Assembly: GCF_003635115.1 (NCBI RefSeq)
Contig: NZ_RBXJ01000003.1
Span: 197,324 to 261,323 of the forward strand
Source: Microbacterium sp. AG1240
GTDB taxonomy: Bacteria > Actinomycetota > Actinomycetes > Actinomycetales > Microbacteriaceae
DNA: 64,000 nt
Direction of reading: 5' to 3'
Shown here: piece by piece, positions 36,448 to 44,490 of the stretch
How positions within the stretch are numbered: the stretch's first letter is position 1
Layout of the letters: the number at the start of each line of letters is the position of its first letter
Translations under genes and position numbers: made by a program
Notes under the pieces: model-generated
The model's database searches: none
What the model was told of the DNA's origin: nothing
The model's input: the letters and a program-made list of their open reading frames with translations, nothing else

Positions 36448-37674
36448 TCAGAAGTTCGTTTCGGCGAACGCCGTGATGGCTGCCCGCGGGTCGCTGCCGT
36501 CCGCGGTGACCGGAACGAGGCGCCACTTGTCGAAGGCCGTGCAGGGGTGGCTCAGCGACAGCCGCACGCGGTCGCCCACCGACAGATCGAGCGAGGCGTC
36601 GGATCTGACGTAGGCGTGCTGGTCGTCCACCGCCGCCAGGGGAATGGGCTGCACGGGGTCGGCGCCGATGCGGTCGATCGCCGGGAGGTCCTGGTCGTAG
36701 GGCACATCGCGACGGCCGGCGTCGAGGATGGCGAGACCCGGTTCCGGGCACGAGATGACGTGAGCCCAGACGTGGATGGCCGATACCAGCTCCTCGTCGC
36801 TGCCGGCCAGGGGAGACAACCGCTGGTAGAGCCCGGCATCGTGGGTCTGCACGGCCCCGGGGCGAAGCACGACCTCGGCGTCGTCGACGAGCTCGGAGAG
36901 GACGTCACCCACGACGTCGAAGTAGAGACTGCCGGAGGCGGTGACGACGGGCCGCCCACCCTCGTAGAGGCCCCGGCTCATGACGGAGCGATGCACGTCG
37001 GCCAGCCGGTGGGCCCAGGTGGTGACCGTCTCTATGGACGCCGCGTCGCGATCGTGCGCGAGGGCTCCCTCGTATCCCCCCACCCCTCGCAGCCGAAGCC
37101 GGGGGTCGCGGGAAACGACGTCGGCGAGGGCGAGGGCTTCGGCGGTCGTGCGGACTCCTGCGCGCCCTCCGGTTCCGCCGAGATCGACGACGACGTCGAA
37201 CCGCGTGCCGCCTCGCGCGGCGGCCGCGCTCGCCGCGGCGATCGCGGCCTCCGAGTCGACGAAGAACAGGAGCTCGGCGCGCACGGATGCGAGAGCGTCG
37301 AGGCCGACGGGATCGATCACCTCGTTCGCGATGAGGATGCGCGTCACTGCGTGGGAGTCTGCGACGAGCGCCTGCCACGGTGTCGCGACCGTCACACCCC
37401 AGGCCCCGGCGTCGAGGGCATGCCGCCAGATCCATGGCGACATGCTCGTCTTGCCGTGAGGCGCCCAGCGCAGGCGCCTGGCGTCGTGCCACTTCGCGAT
37501 CGTGCCGGTGTTGCGCTCGAGCGCGACAGCGTCGAGCACGAGAAGGGGAGTGGCGAGATCGCTCACGGCGACACCTCGTGCGACCGCGTCGTCCGTGCTG
37601 ACGCCCCACAGCGCCGGGGGGAACGACTTGTGCTGAGGACCGATGACCGTGGACGGCGAAGAGGGGGTGCTCAT
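36448..37674 (-). CDS. D-serine dehydratase-like PLP enzyme (alanine-racemase fold)
   Basis: A 408-residue fold-type III PLP enzyme. The PLP lysine lies in WAPHGKTSM, and the C-terminal zinc pair in LSHPCTAFDKW matches the His-X-Cys of DSD1-type D-serine/D-threonine dehydratases. Such enzymes turn D-serine into pyruvate and ammonia through 2-aminoacrylate. The ATG chosen yields MSTPSSPSTVIGPQHK; the open frame upstream is antisense to the RidA gene. A -10-like TACTAT (37684-37689) lies so close that the mRNA may be leaderless. RidA is encoded divergently. Confidence 0.85.
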   Translation of the reverse strand: MSTPSSPSTVIGPQHKSFPPALWGVSTDDAVARGVAVSDLATPLLVLDAVALERNTGTIAKWHDARRLRWAPHGKTSMSPWIWRHALDAGAWGVTVATPWQALVADSHAVTRILIANEVIDPVGLDALASVRAELLFFVDSEAAIAAASAAAARGGTRFDVVVDLGGTGGRAGVRTTAEALALADVVSRDPRLRLRGVGGYEGALAHDRDAASIETVTTWAHRLADVHRSVMSRGLYEGGRPVVTASGSLYFDVVGDVLSELVDDAEVVLRPGAVQTHDAGLYQRLSPLAGSDEELVSAIHVWAHVISCPEPGLAILDAGRRDVPYDQDLPAIDRIGADPVQPIPLAAVDDQHAYVRSDASLDLSVGDRVRLSLSHPCTAFDKWRLVPVTADGSDPRAAITAFAETNF

Positions 37675-37740
37675 TTTGTAAGGATAGTATGCAAGAAACG
37701 GGCGGGCGCTCCGACGTCCGCTCCCGAGCGGAGGAAACTC
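37675..37740. promoter_or_regulatory. divergent promoter with overlapping -10 elements
   Basis: On the plus strand TAGTAT (37685-37690) could serve the RidA gene; on the minus strand TACTAT (37684-37689) could serve the deaminase gene. The two overlap, so polymerase could occupy only one at a time. The minus-strand start would fall 0-3 bases from its ATG. No clear -35 boxes. Confidence 0.5.
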
Positions 37741-38139
37741 ATGAGCAATCAGGTCATCTACACCGACGCCGCACCCCAGCCGGCTCCCGTGCTGTCGCAG
37801 GGCGTGCGCCGCGGACCGTGGGTGCAGGTTTCGGGTCAGGGACCCGTGGACCCGGCGACCGGCGACTTCGTCGAGCTGGGCGATGTCGCGGGCCAGACCC
37901 GCGCGGTTCTCGAGAACATCCGCACCATCCTGGAAGCGGGGGGCGCCTCCGTCGGCGACCTCTTCATGGTCCGCGTGTACCTCACGGCGCGCGACGACTT
38001 CGAGGAGATGAACAGGGCGTACGGCGAGTTCTTCGCCGCGTACGGCGTCACCGACTTCCCCGCGCGCACCACCGTGTTCACCGGGTTGCCCCACGAGCCG
38101 ATGCTGGTCGAGATCGACGGGCTCGCTCTGATCGACTGA
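37741..38139 (+). CDS. RidA-family enamine/imine deaminase
   Basis: A 132-residue YjgF/YER057c/UK114-family protein. The active-site arginine lies in FPARTTVFTGLP and the substrate loop in QVSGQGPVDPATG. RidA hydrolyses 2-aminoacrylate-type imines made by PLP dehydratases. GGAGG precedes the ATG. Its position back-to-back with a D-serine-dehydratase-like gene fits a role in clearing that enzyme's reactive intermediate. Confidence 0.92.
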   Translation: MSNQVIYTDAAPQPAPVLSQGVRRGPWVQVSGQGPVDPATGDFVELGDVAGQTRAVLENIRTILEAGGASVGDLFMVRVYLTARDDFEEMNRAYGEFFAAYGVTDFPARTTVFTGLPHEPMLVEIDGLALID

Positions 38140-38145
38140 TGCCCG

Positions 38146-38179
38146 CCGGCCGGGGGCCCGTGTTCCGGCCCCCGGCCGG
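38146..38179. terminator. GC hairpin between convergent genes
   Basis: CCGGCCGGGGGCC and GGCCCCCGGCCGG form a perfect 13-bp stem with an 8-base loop, between the RidA gene and the convergent SelA-like gene. It has no T-run, so it may work as a rho-aided or RNA-stabilising element. Confidence 0.65.
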
Positions 38180-38184
38180 ATGCT

Positions 38185-39276
38185 CTAGCGAGACAGGACT
38201 TCCGCGAGGACGGCCGCGCCCACCGCGTTCGCTTCTCCGGGGAGGAGCGGCTGCGGGTTCAGCGCGATGGTGTCGTCGGCGGTCACCAGCACCGCGACGC
38301 GGGGGCTCCGCTCCCAGAGGCGGTCGCAGAGGGTCTGGGCGTCGGGGCCGGCGAGGGTGACGAGCGTTCGCAGGTGCGGTTGACCCGCTTCGCTGGGGAA
38401 GTCCGTTCGCACTCGGGCTCCCACCGCGGCGACCGGGCCGAGCTGCTCGACCCATGTCCGGGCGATGTCGTCGTACGACGCGATGGTCTCTTCGTCGTCG
38501 GTCTGCACCGCGAGACGGACGGCGCTCAGCATCCCGGCGAGTTCCTCTTTGCCGACCTTCAAGAGTCGGCCGATGCCGTGATTCGGAGAGGCGCGCGCCA
38601 GCACCCCGTCGACGAGTCGACGGGACCCCACGACGAGCCCGCCGGTCTGCGGCCCGCGAAGGCCTTTTCCGCCCGAGAACACGGCGGCGTCCGCGCCGAG
38701 CTCGGTCGTGTAGTGCCACAGCGAGCTCACCGGCGGAACCTGGGCTGCGGCGTCGACGATCACCGGGATACCGCGTTCGTGGGCGAGGTGCACGAGCTCG
38801 CGCAGCTCGATTCCGGGGGCGGGATACTGCGTCCCCGCGAACCAGAGCACGCACGCCGTCTGCGGGCCGAGGAGCGCGGCGACGCTCTGCGGGTCCGCAG
38901 AGCTCTCTCGGATTTGGGCCCCCAGTATGCGGATGGCCGCGTCGTAGTCGTTCCGCTGAGGGGCCAGCATCAGCACCTCCCTGCGCACGGCATGCGCCGG
39001 CAGGGGGAAGTCGTCCTCGCGGGGGGCGGCGGCGTCGTACAGGGCGACGGCGGACAGCAGGGTCAGGGCCGCGGCGGCCCCCGAGGTCACAGCCGCCGCC
39101 TCGTTTCGCGTGAGCGCGGCGATCTCGTCGCCCACCGTGCGGTAGCGCGCGGGGAGGTCGACGTAGTGACGGGCGGCCTCCGCCATCGCCGCGACCGTCT
39201 CCTCCGCCATGACCGACCCGCCCAGACGTGTGAGCGTCGCGGCCGCGTTCAGAATGCGGTCGGGTCGATCCGTCAT
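38185..39276 (-). CDS. SelA-like PLP enzyme (D-glucosaminate-6-P ammonia-lyase type)
   Basis: A 363-residue fold-type I PLP protein of the SelA-like group. The PLP lysine lies in FSGGKGLRGPQTG and the conserved aspartate in IPVIVDAAAQVPP. Members that are not selenocysteine synthases include DgaE, which removes ammonia from D-glucosaminate 6-phosphate. No SelB or SelD gene is nearby, so a catabolic role is more likely. The start overlaps the stop of the esterase-like gene by one base (TGATG). Last gene of a four-gene operon. Confidence 0.8.
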   Translation of the reverse strand: MTDRPDRILNAAATLTRLGGSVMAEETVAAMAEAARHYVDLPARYRTVGDEIAALTRNEAAAVTSGAAAALTLLSAVALYDAAAPREDDFPLPAHAVRREVLMLAPQRNDYDAAIRILGAQIRESSADPQSVAALLGPQTACVLWFAGTQYPAPGIELRELVHLAHERGIPVIVDAAAQVPPVSSLWHYTTELGADAAVFSGGKGLRGPQTGGLVVGSRRLVDGVLARASPNHGIGRLLKVGKEELAGMLSAVRLAVQTDDEETIASYDDIARTWVEQLGPVAAVGARVRTDFPSEAGQPHLRTLVTLAGPDAQTLCDRLWERSPRVAVLVTADDTIALNPQPLLPGEANAVGAAVLAEVLSR

Positions 39277-40163
39277 CACAGGGGAACGGCAGCGTCGAGG
39301 AATCGGGAGAGCGGACGCACACCGAGCCGGTTCGCGAGCCAATCGTCGCGCGCGTCATCGTCGAGACGGTCCTGCCCCGTGACGGCCAGCAGGGTCGCGC
39401 GAGGCAGCGCGTTCACGAGAGCGGCGGCGGCGGGATCGGTGGGACCGGCGCTGAGGAGCACCTCCGCCCGCACGCCCGGTGCCACGAGCAGGGGGTCGAG
39501 GTCCGCCCCCAGGTCGGGCAGCGTGTCGGCATCCTCGGGCCGGGACCTGCGCAGATCGTTGAGCTCCTCCAGGGGGTACGCGCGCGTCAACGCCGCCCTC
39601 TCCCACATCTTCGTCAGAAGGATGGAGTCGACGCGGACGGCGGCGACATCGGCATCCCTCGCCGCGACGAGGAGGGAGATATCGTCGCCGACGATGCCCA
39701 CCCGCGTCTGATCGACGCCGTCGACGGCGCGCAGCAGCTCCAACCCGCGAGCGGCGTCGGCGGCGACCCCGCGCATGACCCAATCGGTCTCGATGTCGAG
39801 GGTGAGCAGGCCGGGATAGGGCGCCCGGAACGGAACGTCGGCGCCGCGCTGACCGCGGTGCATCAGCGTCAGCACGATGTAGCGCGACCGCTCGTTACTG
39901 TGCGGGGTGTGGTTGACCGACCCGTGGCGGGGCAGCTCCAGCACGGCCGGATGCGGGCCCGCCGCGGTCGGGATGCTGAGGTAACCGCCGATCCGGTACG
40001 ACCCCGACCCGCGGAAGCCGACGCTGCTGGCGGTGAAGGTGTAGAAGCGGTACTGCTCCGTCGTGCGGCGGGGGTCGGCCTCGGCGACGAAACCCCCGGG
40101 GATGGCGGACAGCGCCGCGGCGAAGTCCGCCTGGACGACATCGCGCTCTGCGGAGATGGTCAT
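39276..40163 (-). CDS. acetyl-xylan-esterase-like protein lacking the catalytic serine
   Basis: A 295-residue alpha/beta-hydrolase related to the AXE1/cephalosporin-C deacetylase family and to its upstream neighbour; shared features include LTLMHRGQRGADVP and LLTLDIETDWVMRGVAADAARGLELLRAVDGVD. The nucleophile elbow, G-S-S-Q-G in the neighbour, reads GIVGDDISLL, so the serine is replaced by Asp (about residue 161), and the C-terminal catalytic His segment is also not recognisable. It is probably inactive as an esterase or has a new chemistry. ATGA overlap with the upstream gene. Confidence 0.75.
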   Translation of the reverse strand: MTISAERDVVQADFAAALSAIPGGFVAEADPRRTTEQYRFYTFTASSVGFRGSGSYRIGGYLSIPTAAGPHPAVLELPRHGSVNHTPHSNERSRYIVLTLMHRGQRGADVPFRAPYPGLLTLDIETDWVMRGVAADAARGLELLRAVDGVDQTRVGIVGDDISLLVAARDADVAAVRVDSILLTKMWERAALTRAYPLEELNDLRRSRPEDADTLPDLGADLDPLLVAPGVRAEVLLSAGPTDPAAAALVNALPRATLLAVTGQDRLDDDARDDWLANRLGVRPLSRFLDAAVPL

Positions 40164-41155
40164 GCGTTGCTCCCGGAACGGTCGGCCTCGCGCTCGGCTG
40201 CGCTGTTCGGGCGCAGGTGCTCGGCGAGGAAGGAATCGATGCGGCTCGCGACCCACGGCAGACCCGCGTTGTGCGCGCACCCCTCGTAGGCGAGGAACTC
40301 CACCGGCGACGTCATGGCGTCAGCGAGGGCGTAGGCCGTTTCGGGAGGACAGACGTCGTCCTGCAGACCGATGTAGATCTGGGTCGGAGCCGCCACCCTC
40401 GGGGCGAGGTTGATGCAGTCGAGGTACGCGTACGACCGGGCGATCGTGTCGGTCAGTTCCGGGTGGACGTGGAGCAGCTCGCGGATCTCCTGGTACGGGT
40501 AGGTGCGCGTCAGGCGCACCGAATCCATGATCCCGCACAGGTACGGCGCGCCCGCCGAGACGCAGCGCACCTCGTCCGGGCGCAGAGCCGCGACGGCGAC
40601 GGCCAGACCGCCACCCTGACTCGATCCGTGGACACCGACACGGTCCTCATCCACCTCCGGCATCGAACGCAGAACGTCGAAGGCGCGAACCGTGTCGAGG
40701 TAGAAGTCGCGGTAGGTCGCCGACCGGGGGTCCGCGATGCCGTCGACGAGGAGACCCGGGTAGCCGGGGTCGACGACGTCGCGCGAGCGCACCTTGCCTC
40801 GTGGTGCGATCGAGAGCACCGCATACCCGGCGACCGCCCACGATTTCGCGATGGGCGGGTCGGAGATGTACCCGGGGATGAGGAGGAGTCCCGGCAGCGA
40901 TCCCCGCTCGGCTCCGCTGGGGTAGGTGTACCACCCGCTGATCCGAAGACCGCCGGCGCTGGTGAACAGCACCTCGGCGACCTCGACGCCATCGCCGGAG
41001 CGCTCGGGGAACGCGACCCGCTGTGCGTCGGGGGCTTCACGGTCGAGATACGCCTCGGCCTCGGCCCAGTAGTCGTCGAAGTCGGCCGGCATGGGCACCT
41101 CGACGGGGTGCCGACGGGGGTTCGCGTCCTCCAGGACGAGGGGTCCGGCATCCAT
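40160..41155 (-). CDS. AXE1-family acetyl esterase
   Basis: A 331-residue cytoplasmic alpha/beta-hydrolase of the acetyl-xylan esterase/cephalosporin-C deacetylase family. Nucleophile Ser179 in HGSSQGGG, catalytic Asp in GLQDDVCPP, and His in EGCAHNAG. APRGKVRSRD is the usual oxyanion region. It probably removes O-acetyl groups from imported oligosaccharides. The start overlaps the GH20 stop by one base; upstream in-frame extension runs through the GH20 gene end. Confidence 0.88.
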   Translation of the reverse strand: MDAGPLVLEDANPRRHPVEVPMPADFDDYWAEAEAYLDREAPDAQRVAFPERSGDGVEVAEVLFTSAGGLRISGWYTYPSGAERGSLPGLLLIPGYISDPPIAKSWAVAGYAVLSIAPRGKVRSRDVVDPGYPGLLVDGIADPRSATYRDFYLDTVRAFDVLRSMPEVDEDRVGVHGSSQGGGLAVAVAALRPDEVRCVSAGAPYLCGIMDSVRLTRTYPYQEIRELLHVHPELTDTIARSYAYLDCINLAPRVAAPTQIYIGLQDDVCPPETAYALADAMTSPVEFLAYEGCAHNAGLPWVASRIDSFLAEHLRPNSAAEREADRSGSNA

Positions 41156-42966
41156 CACCGGGTCACCGCCCGGCGTTCGAGGATCCGACGCAGGGGTCGG
41201 AACCTGCCCACGGCATCGTCGAGGCCTCCCGGGCGGGAGCGGCGCATCCACAGCGAGCGCTGCTCGAGGAGCAGTGCGTCGAGCTCGTCGCGCATGCGCG
41301 AGGCCGTGTCGGCGTCGATCCCGGCGAGGTTTCCGTGACCGATGTCGAGGACGTCGGCTCCGAACAGGGCCATGCGGATGGCGTGATCCATCTCGGCGAT
41401 GGTCAGCTCGCTGTCCGGTCCGCTGGGCGCGGCGCCGGCCAGCAGTGCCCTGGCCCCGACGAGCCGCTCACGGGCCGCGGCCACTCCGGCGGGCGACGGC
41501 CAGGAGCCGCGGGCGATCTCGCCGGCGCGCCACAGCACGGTGAACAGCTGACTGGCGTTCAGGAGGGGGGAATCGAGGTCTTTCGATGCGCGCCCCGCCT
41601 CGACGATCGCTCGTCCGAGGCGCCCGCTGGGGTCACCGACCACGATGTCGTTGATCAGGGCCGCGAGGTCCAGATCGCGGTTCGACTCCAGGCACCACGA
41701 CACCGCGCCGCCGAGCAGCAGCGGACCGAAGGCGGTCGACGGCGGCTCGAGCGTGCCGTGGTCCCCCCACTGCGTGTTGAGATAACCGCGGGCTCCGGTG
41801 TCCAGGCCCGTCTGTGCGACGTCGATCAGGTTGTCGACGGCGTTGTCGACGCGGCCGACGAAGGACTGCCACGTGCTCGTACCCGGAGCGAGCCAGAAGG
41901 GCTCGCCGGATTCGATGAGGGCCTTGGCGCGTCCCCGCGCACCGTTGCGGGTCGCCTCCATGTCGAAGGCGATGGATTCCCACTTGGCGCGCAGCTCTTC
42001 GTCGGCGTTGTCGAGCACTGCTTCGCTCAGGACGGGGCCGTCGTACTGCCAGACGACGGGGACGGCGCGCTGGGGGACCCGGCCCATCAGCTCAGGGTGC
42101 TCCGCGAAGATGTCGGCCCAGAACTCCACCTGGAACCCGTCTCCGGTCAACTCATCGAGCAGGTAGCGCACGTACTCGAAGTACACCTCGCCGCGACCGC
42201 GGTCGGCGACGATCTCGGCGGAGGCACCGAGTCCGAGTTCGAACGGTTCGTCGGCACCGATGTTGATCTTCCCGCTGCTCGTGGTCTGCGCGATCTCGCG
42301 CAGCAGGGTGAGAACGAAGTCGGCGTTCTCGCGCGTGGGCTGCAGGGTCGCGGCCGCCCGGTGCTCGTTGGCCCACAGGTAGCCCTCGGGGGTCTCGGAA
42401 CGATCGCTGTACGCCTCGTGGCGAAGCCACCGTTCCATGTGCCCCAGACAGTTCACCGACGGGACGAAGTCGATCCCCCGCGCCACGCACTCGCCGTCGA
42501 ACCACCGCAGATCGTCGTGGGTCAATGGCGACGCGTCCTGCCAGACGACGTCGTGGCCCTCGAAGGCGAAGGTGTGCTCGATGTAGAGCTCGAAGTGGTT
42601 GAGGCGAGCGCGCTCGGCGAGCTGCAGGTAGCGCAGGAGGGTCTCGCGCGTGGGCACCCGGTCACGGCTGACGTCGAGCATGTAGCCACGGACGGCGAAG
42701 TCGGGGTGATCGGCCACGTCGAGGACGCCGGCCGACCACGACGGGTGCGAGCGCGCCTGATCGAGCGTCGCGAGCGCGTACCGGAGCCCGCGCGCGTCGG
42801 CGTGCTCGACGAGGATCTGCTCGGCATCCGCGTGCAGCCGGAAGCCCTCGGCGGGGAGCGATGCGTCGAGCCTGACCTCGAGCGGGGTGTCGCCGCGCGG
42901 TCCTGCACCCGGGGCGACGGTGCCGGTCCTCGGCCGGGGGAACAGCGAGCTCAGCAGGTCGGTCAT
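41155..42966 (-). CDS. GH20-type beta-N-acetylhexosaminidase (GcnA-like)
   Basis: About 603 residues, no signal peptide, so cytoplasmic. The catalytic Asp-Glu pair appears in INIGADEPFELGLG; this resembles the GMDEAH-type site of GcnA-like GH20 enzymes more than the classic HXGGDE. Supporting blocks are RGYMLDVSRDRVPT, NHFELYIEHTF and VPSVNCLGHMERWL. It removes terminal GlcNAc or GalNAc. AAGGAG lies 4 bases before the second of two adjacent ATGs, which I chose. First gene of the operon with two esterase-like genes and the SelA-like gene. Confidence 0.8.
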   Translation of the reverse strand: MTDLLSSLFPRPRTGTVAPGAGPRGDTPLEVRLDASLPAEGFRLHADAEQILVEHADARGLRYALATLDQARSHPSWSAGVLDVADHPDFAVRGYMLDVSRDRVPTRETLLRYLQLAERARLNHFELYIEHTFAFEGHDVVWQDASPLTHDDLRWFDGECVARGIDFVPSVNCLGHMERWLRHEAYSDRSETPEGYLWANEHRAAATLQPTRENADFVLTLLREIAQTTSSGKINIGADEPFELGLGASAEIVADRGRGEVYFEYVRYLLDELTGDGFQVEFWADIFAEHPELMGRVPQRAVPVVWQYDGPVLSEAVLDNADEELRAKWESIAFDMEATRNGARGRAKALIESGEPFWLAPGTSTWQSFVGRVDNAVDNLIDVAQTGLDTGARGYLNTQWGDHGTLEPPSTAFGPLLLGGAVSWCLESNRDLDLAALINDIVVGDPSGRLGRAIVEAGRASKDLDSPLLNASQLFTVLWRAGEIARGSWPSPAGVAAARERLVGARALLAGAAPSGPDSELTIAEMDHAIRMALFGADVLDIGHGNLAGIDADTASRMRDELDALLLEQRSLWMRRSRPGGLDDAVGRFRPLRRILERRAVTR

Positions 42967-43048
42967 CATGCTCCTTCATGGCCGGATCCGGGCATCCACG
43001 CCCGTCTCCCGACCTCGTTTTGTGCAGAGTCCTGCCATACTAGAGGAC
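42967..43048. promoter_or_regulatory. divergent promoter between GH20 operon and GH29 gene
   Basis: CATACT (43036-43041) ends 7 bases before the GH29 ATG, so that transcript may be leaderless. The overlapping minus-strand TAGTAT (43042-43037) could drive the GH20 operon with a leader of about 60 bases. Same layout as the divergent region at 37675-37740. Confidence 0.5.
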
Positions 43049-44347
43049 ATGCCGACGGCGGATGACGCAGTCGAGAAGTCCCGCCGCCACGACCACGAAT
43101 GGTTCGATCGCTCCCGCTTCGGGATGTTCATACACTGGGGCCCCTACTCCGTCGCCGCCCGTCACGAACAGGTGATGCTCCGAGAGGGCATCGACCCGGA
43201 GGAGTACGAGAGGTACGGCGACTACTTCGACGCCGACCTCTTCGATGCCGAGGCGCTCGCCGACGCCGCGTGGCGAGCCGGGATGCGCTACGCGGTGCTG
43301 ACGGCCAAGCATCACGACGGGTACTGCCTGTGGCCGAGCGCCCTGACGGACTGGAGCGTCGCACGAAACCTCCCGGGGAGGGACCTCGTCGGCGAGTTCG
43401 TCACGGCGTTCCGGGCCCGCGGTCTGCGCGTCGGCCTCTACTACTCCCTCCTGGACTGGCACCACCCCGATTTCACCGTCGACGGCGTGCACCCGCAGCG
43501 CGGGGGCGACGTCGCCGCCCTCAACGCGTCGCGCGATATCGACCGGTACCGGCGGTACCTGCACGGCCAGGTGGTCGAGCTGCTCACGGGGTACGGCACC
43601 ATCGACTACCTGTTCTTCGACTTCTCGTACGGCGAGGGGCGGAACGGGTTGCCGGGGAAGGGGGCCGAGACCTGGGGCTCCGAAGACCTGCTGCGCACGG
43701 TCCGAGACCTCCAGCCGCACATCCTCGTTAACGACAGGCTGGAGATCCCGGGCGACCTCGTGACGCCGGAGCAGCAGATGCCCGCGGCGGCGGACGGGAC
43801 GGCGCAGCGATGGGAGGTGTGCCAGACCATCTCGGGAAGCTGGGGGTACGACACCACGGCGCTCACGCGCCGGACGTCGCAGCAGCTCCTCGAGCAGCTG
43901 GTGACGGCCACGTCGCAGGGCGGAAACATGCTGCTCAACGTGGGTCCCGACGCGCGTGGACGCGTCGATCGGGCGGCGACGGACGTCTTGGCCGACCTGT
44001 CGGAGTGGTTCGCACTGCACGAACGAACCGTCCGCGGCGCCGGGCCCGTCGCATGGCAGCCGCCGAGCGGTGTCGTGGCCACCGGCGCGGGGGACCGGGT
44101 CTGGCTGCATCTTCTGCAGTGGCCGCACCGGCACCTCATCCTTCCCGGGCTGCGTGGCAGGGTGCGCTTCGCCCGGTTCGTGCACGACGGCTCCGAAGTC
44201 GTGCGGGCAGCGCACCGGGATCCGTCGGCGCTCATGAACGAGCACACGGTGTTCCGGGTCCCGGTCGGCGACGAGGCCCTGGTCCTCCCCGTCGTTCGGC
44301 CGGACGTGCTGCTGCCGGTCGTCGAGCTGCACCTCGCCCCGGAGTGA
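43049..44347 (+). CDS. GH29 alpha-L-fucosidase
   Basis: A 432-residue glycoside hydrolase without signal peptide. N-terminal WFDRSRFGMFIHWGPYSV, AKHHDGYCLWPS and RVGLYYSLLDWHHP are hallmark GH29 blocks; the catalytic Asp is in YLFFDFSYGEG. SQGGNMLLNVGPDARG ends the catalytic domain and a beta-sandwich follows. It removes terminal fucose from imported glycans. The ATG is placed where the fold begins; sequence further upstream is intergenic. Confidence 0.92.
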   Translation: MPTADDAVEKSRRHDHEWFDRSRFGMFIHWGPYSVAARHEQVMLREGIDPEEYERYGDYFDADLFDAEALADAAWRAGMRYAVLTAKHHDGYCLWPSALTDWSVARNLPGRDLVGEFVTAFRARGLRVGLYYSLLDWHHPDFTVDGVHPQRGGDVAALNASRDIDRYRRYLHGQVVELLTGYGTIDYLFFDFSYGEGRNGLPGKGAETWGSEDLLRTVRDLQPHILVNDRLEIPGDLVTPEQQMPAAADGTAQRWEVCQTISGSWGYDTTALTRRTSQQLLEQLVTATSQGGNMLLNVGPDARGRVDRAATDVLADLSEWFALHERTVRGAGPVAWQPPSGVVATGAGDRVWLHLLQWPHRHLILPGLRGRVRFARFVHDGSEVVRAAHRDPSALMNEHTVFRVPVGDEALVLPVVRPDVLLPVVELHLAPE

Positions 44348-44420
44348 GGCGCGTTTCGGTCGTGTAAACGATCCGCCTCGGATGCTACGCGGACGTAAAT
44401 TCCTGCCGCTCGGGGATTGG

Positions 44421-44440
44421 GTATGGAAACTGTACAAACA
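44421..44440 (+). promoter_or_regulatory. candidate operator upstream of the sugar ABC operon
   Basis: GTATGGAAACTGTACAAACA, 50 bases before the binding-protein gene. It shares 14 of 20 bases with the site upstream of the D-aminoacylase gene (48788-48807). Confidence 0.5.
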
Positions 44441-44490
44441 AAATGGCAGTATTCATCCAGACACCGTAGTCACCCCTGAGAGGCGTACCC

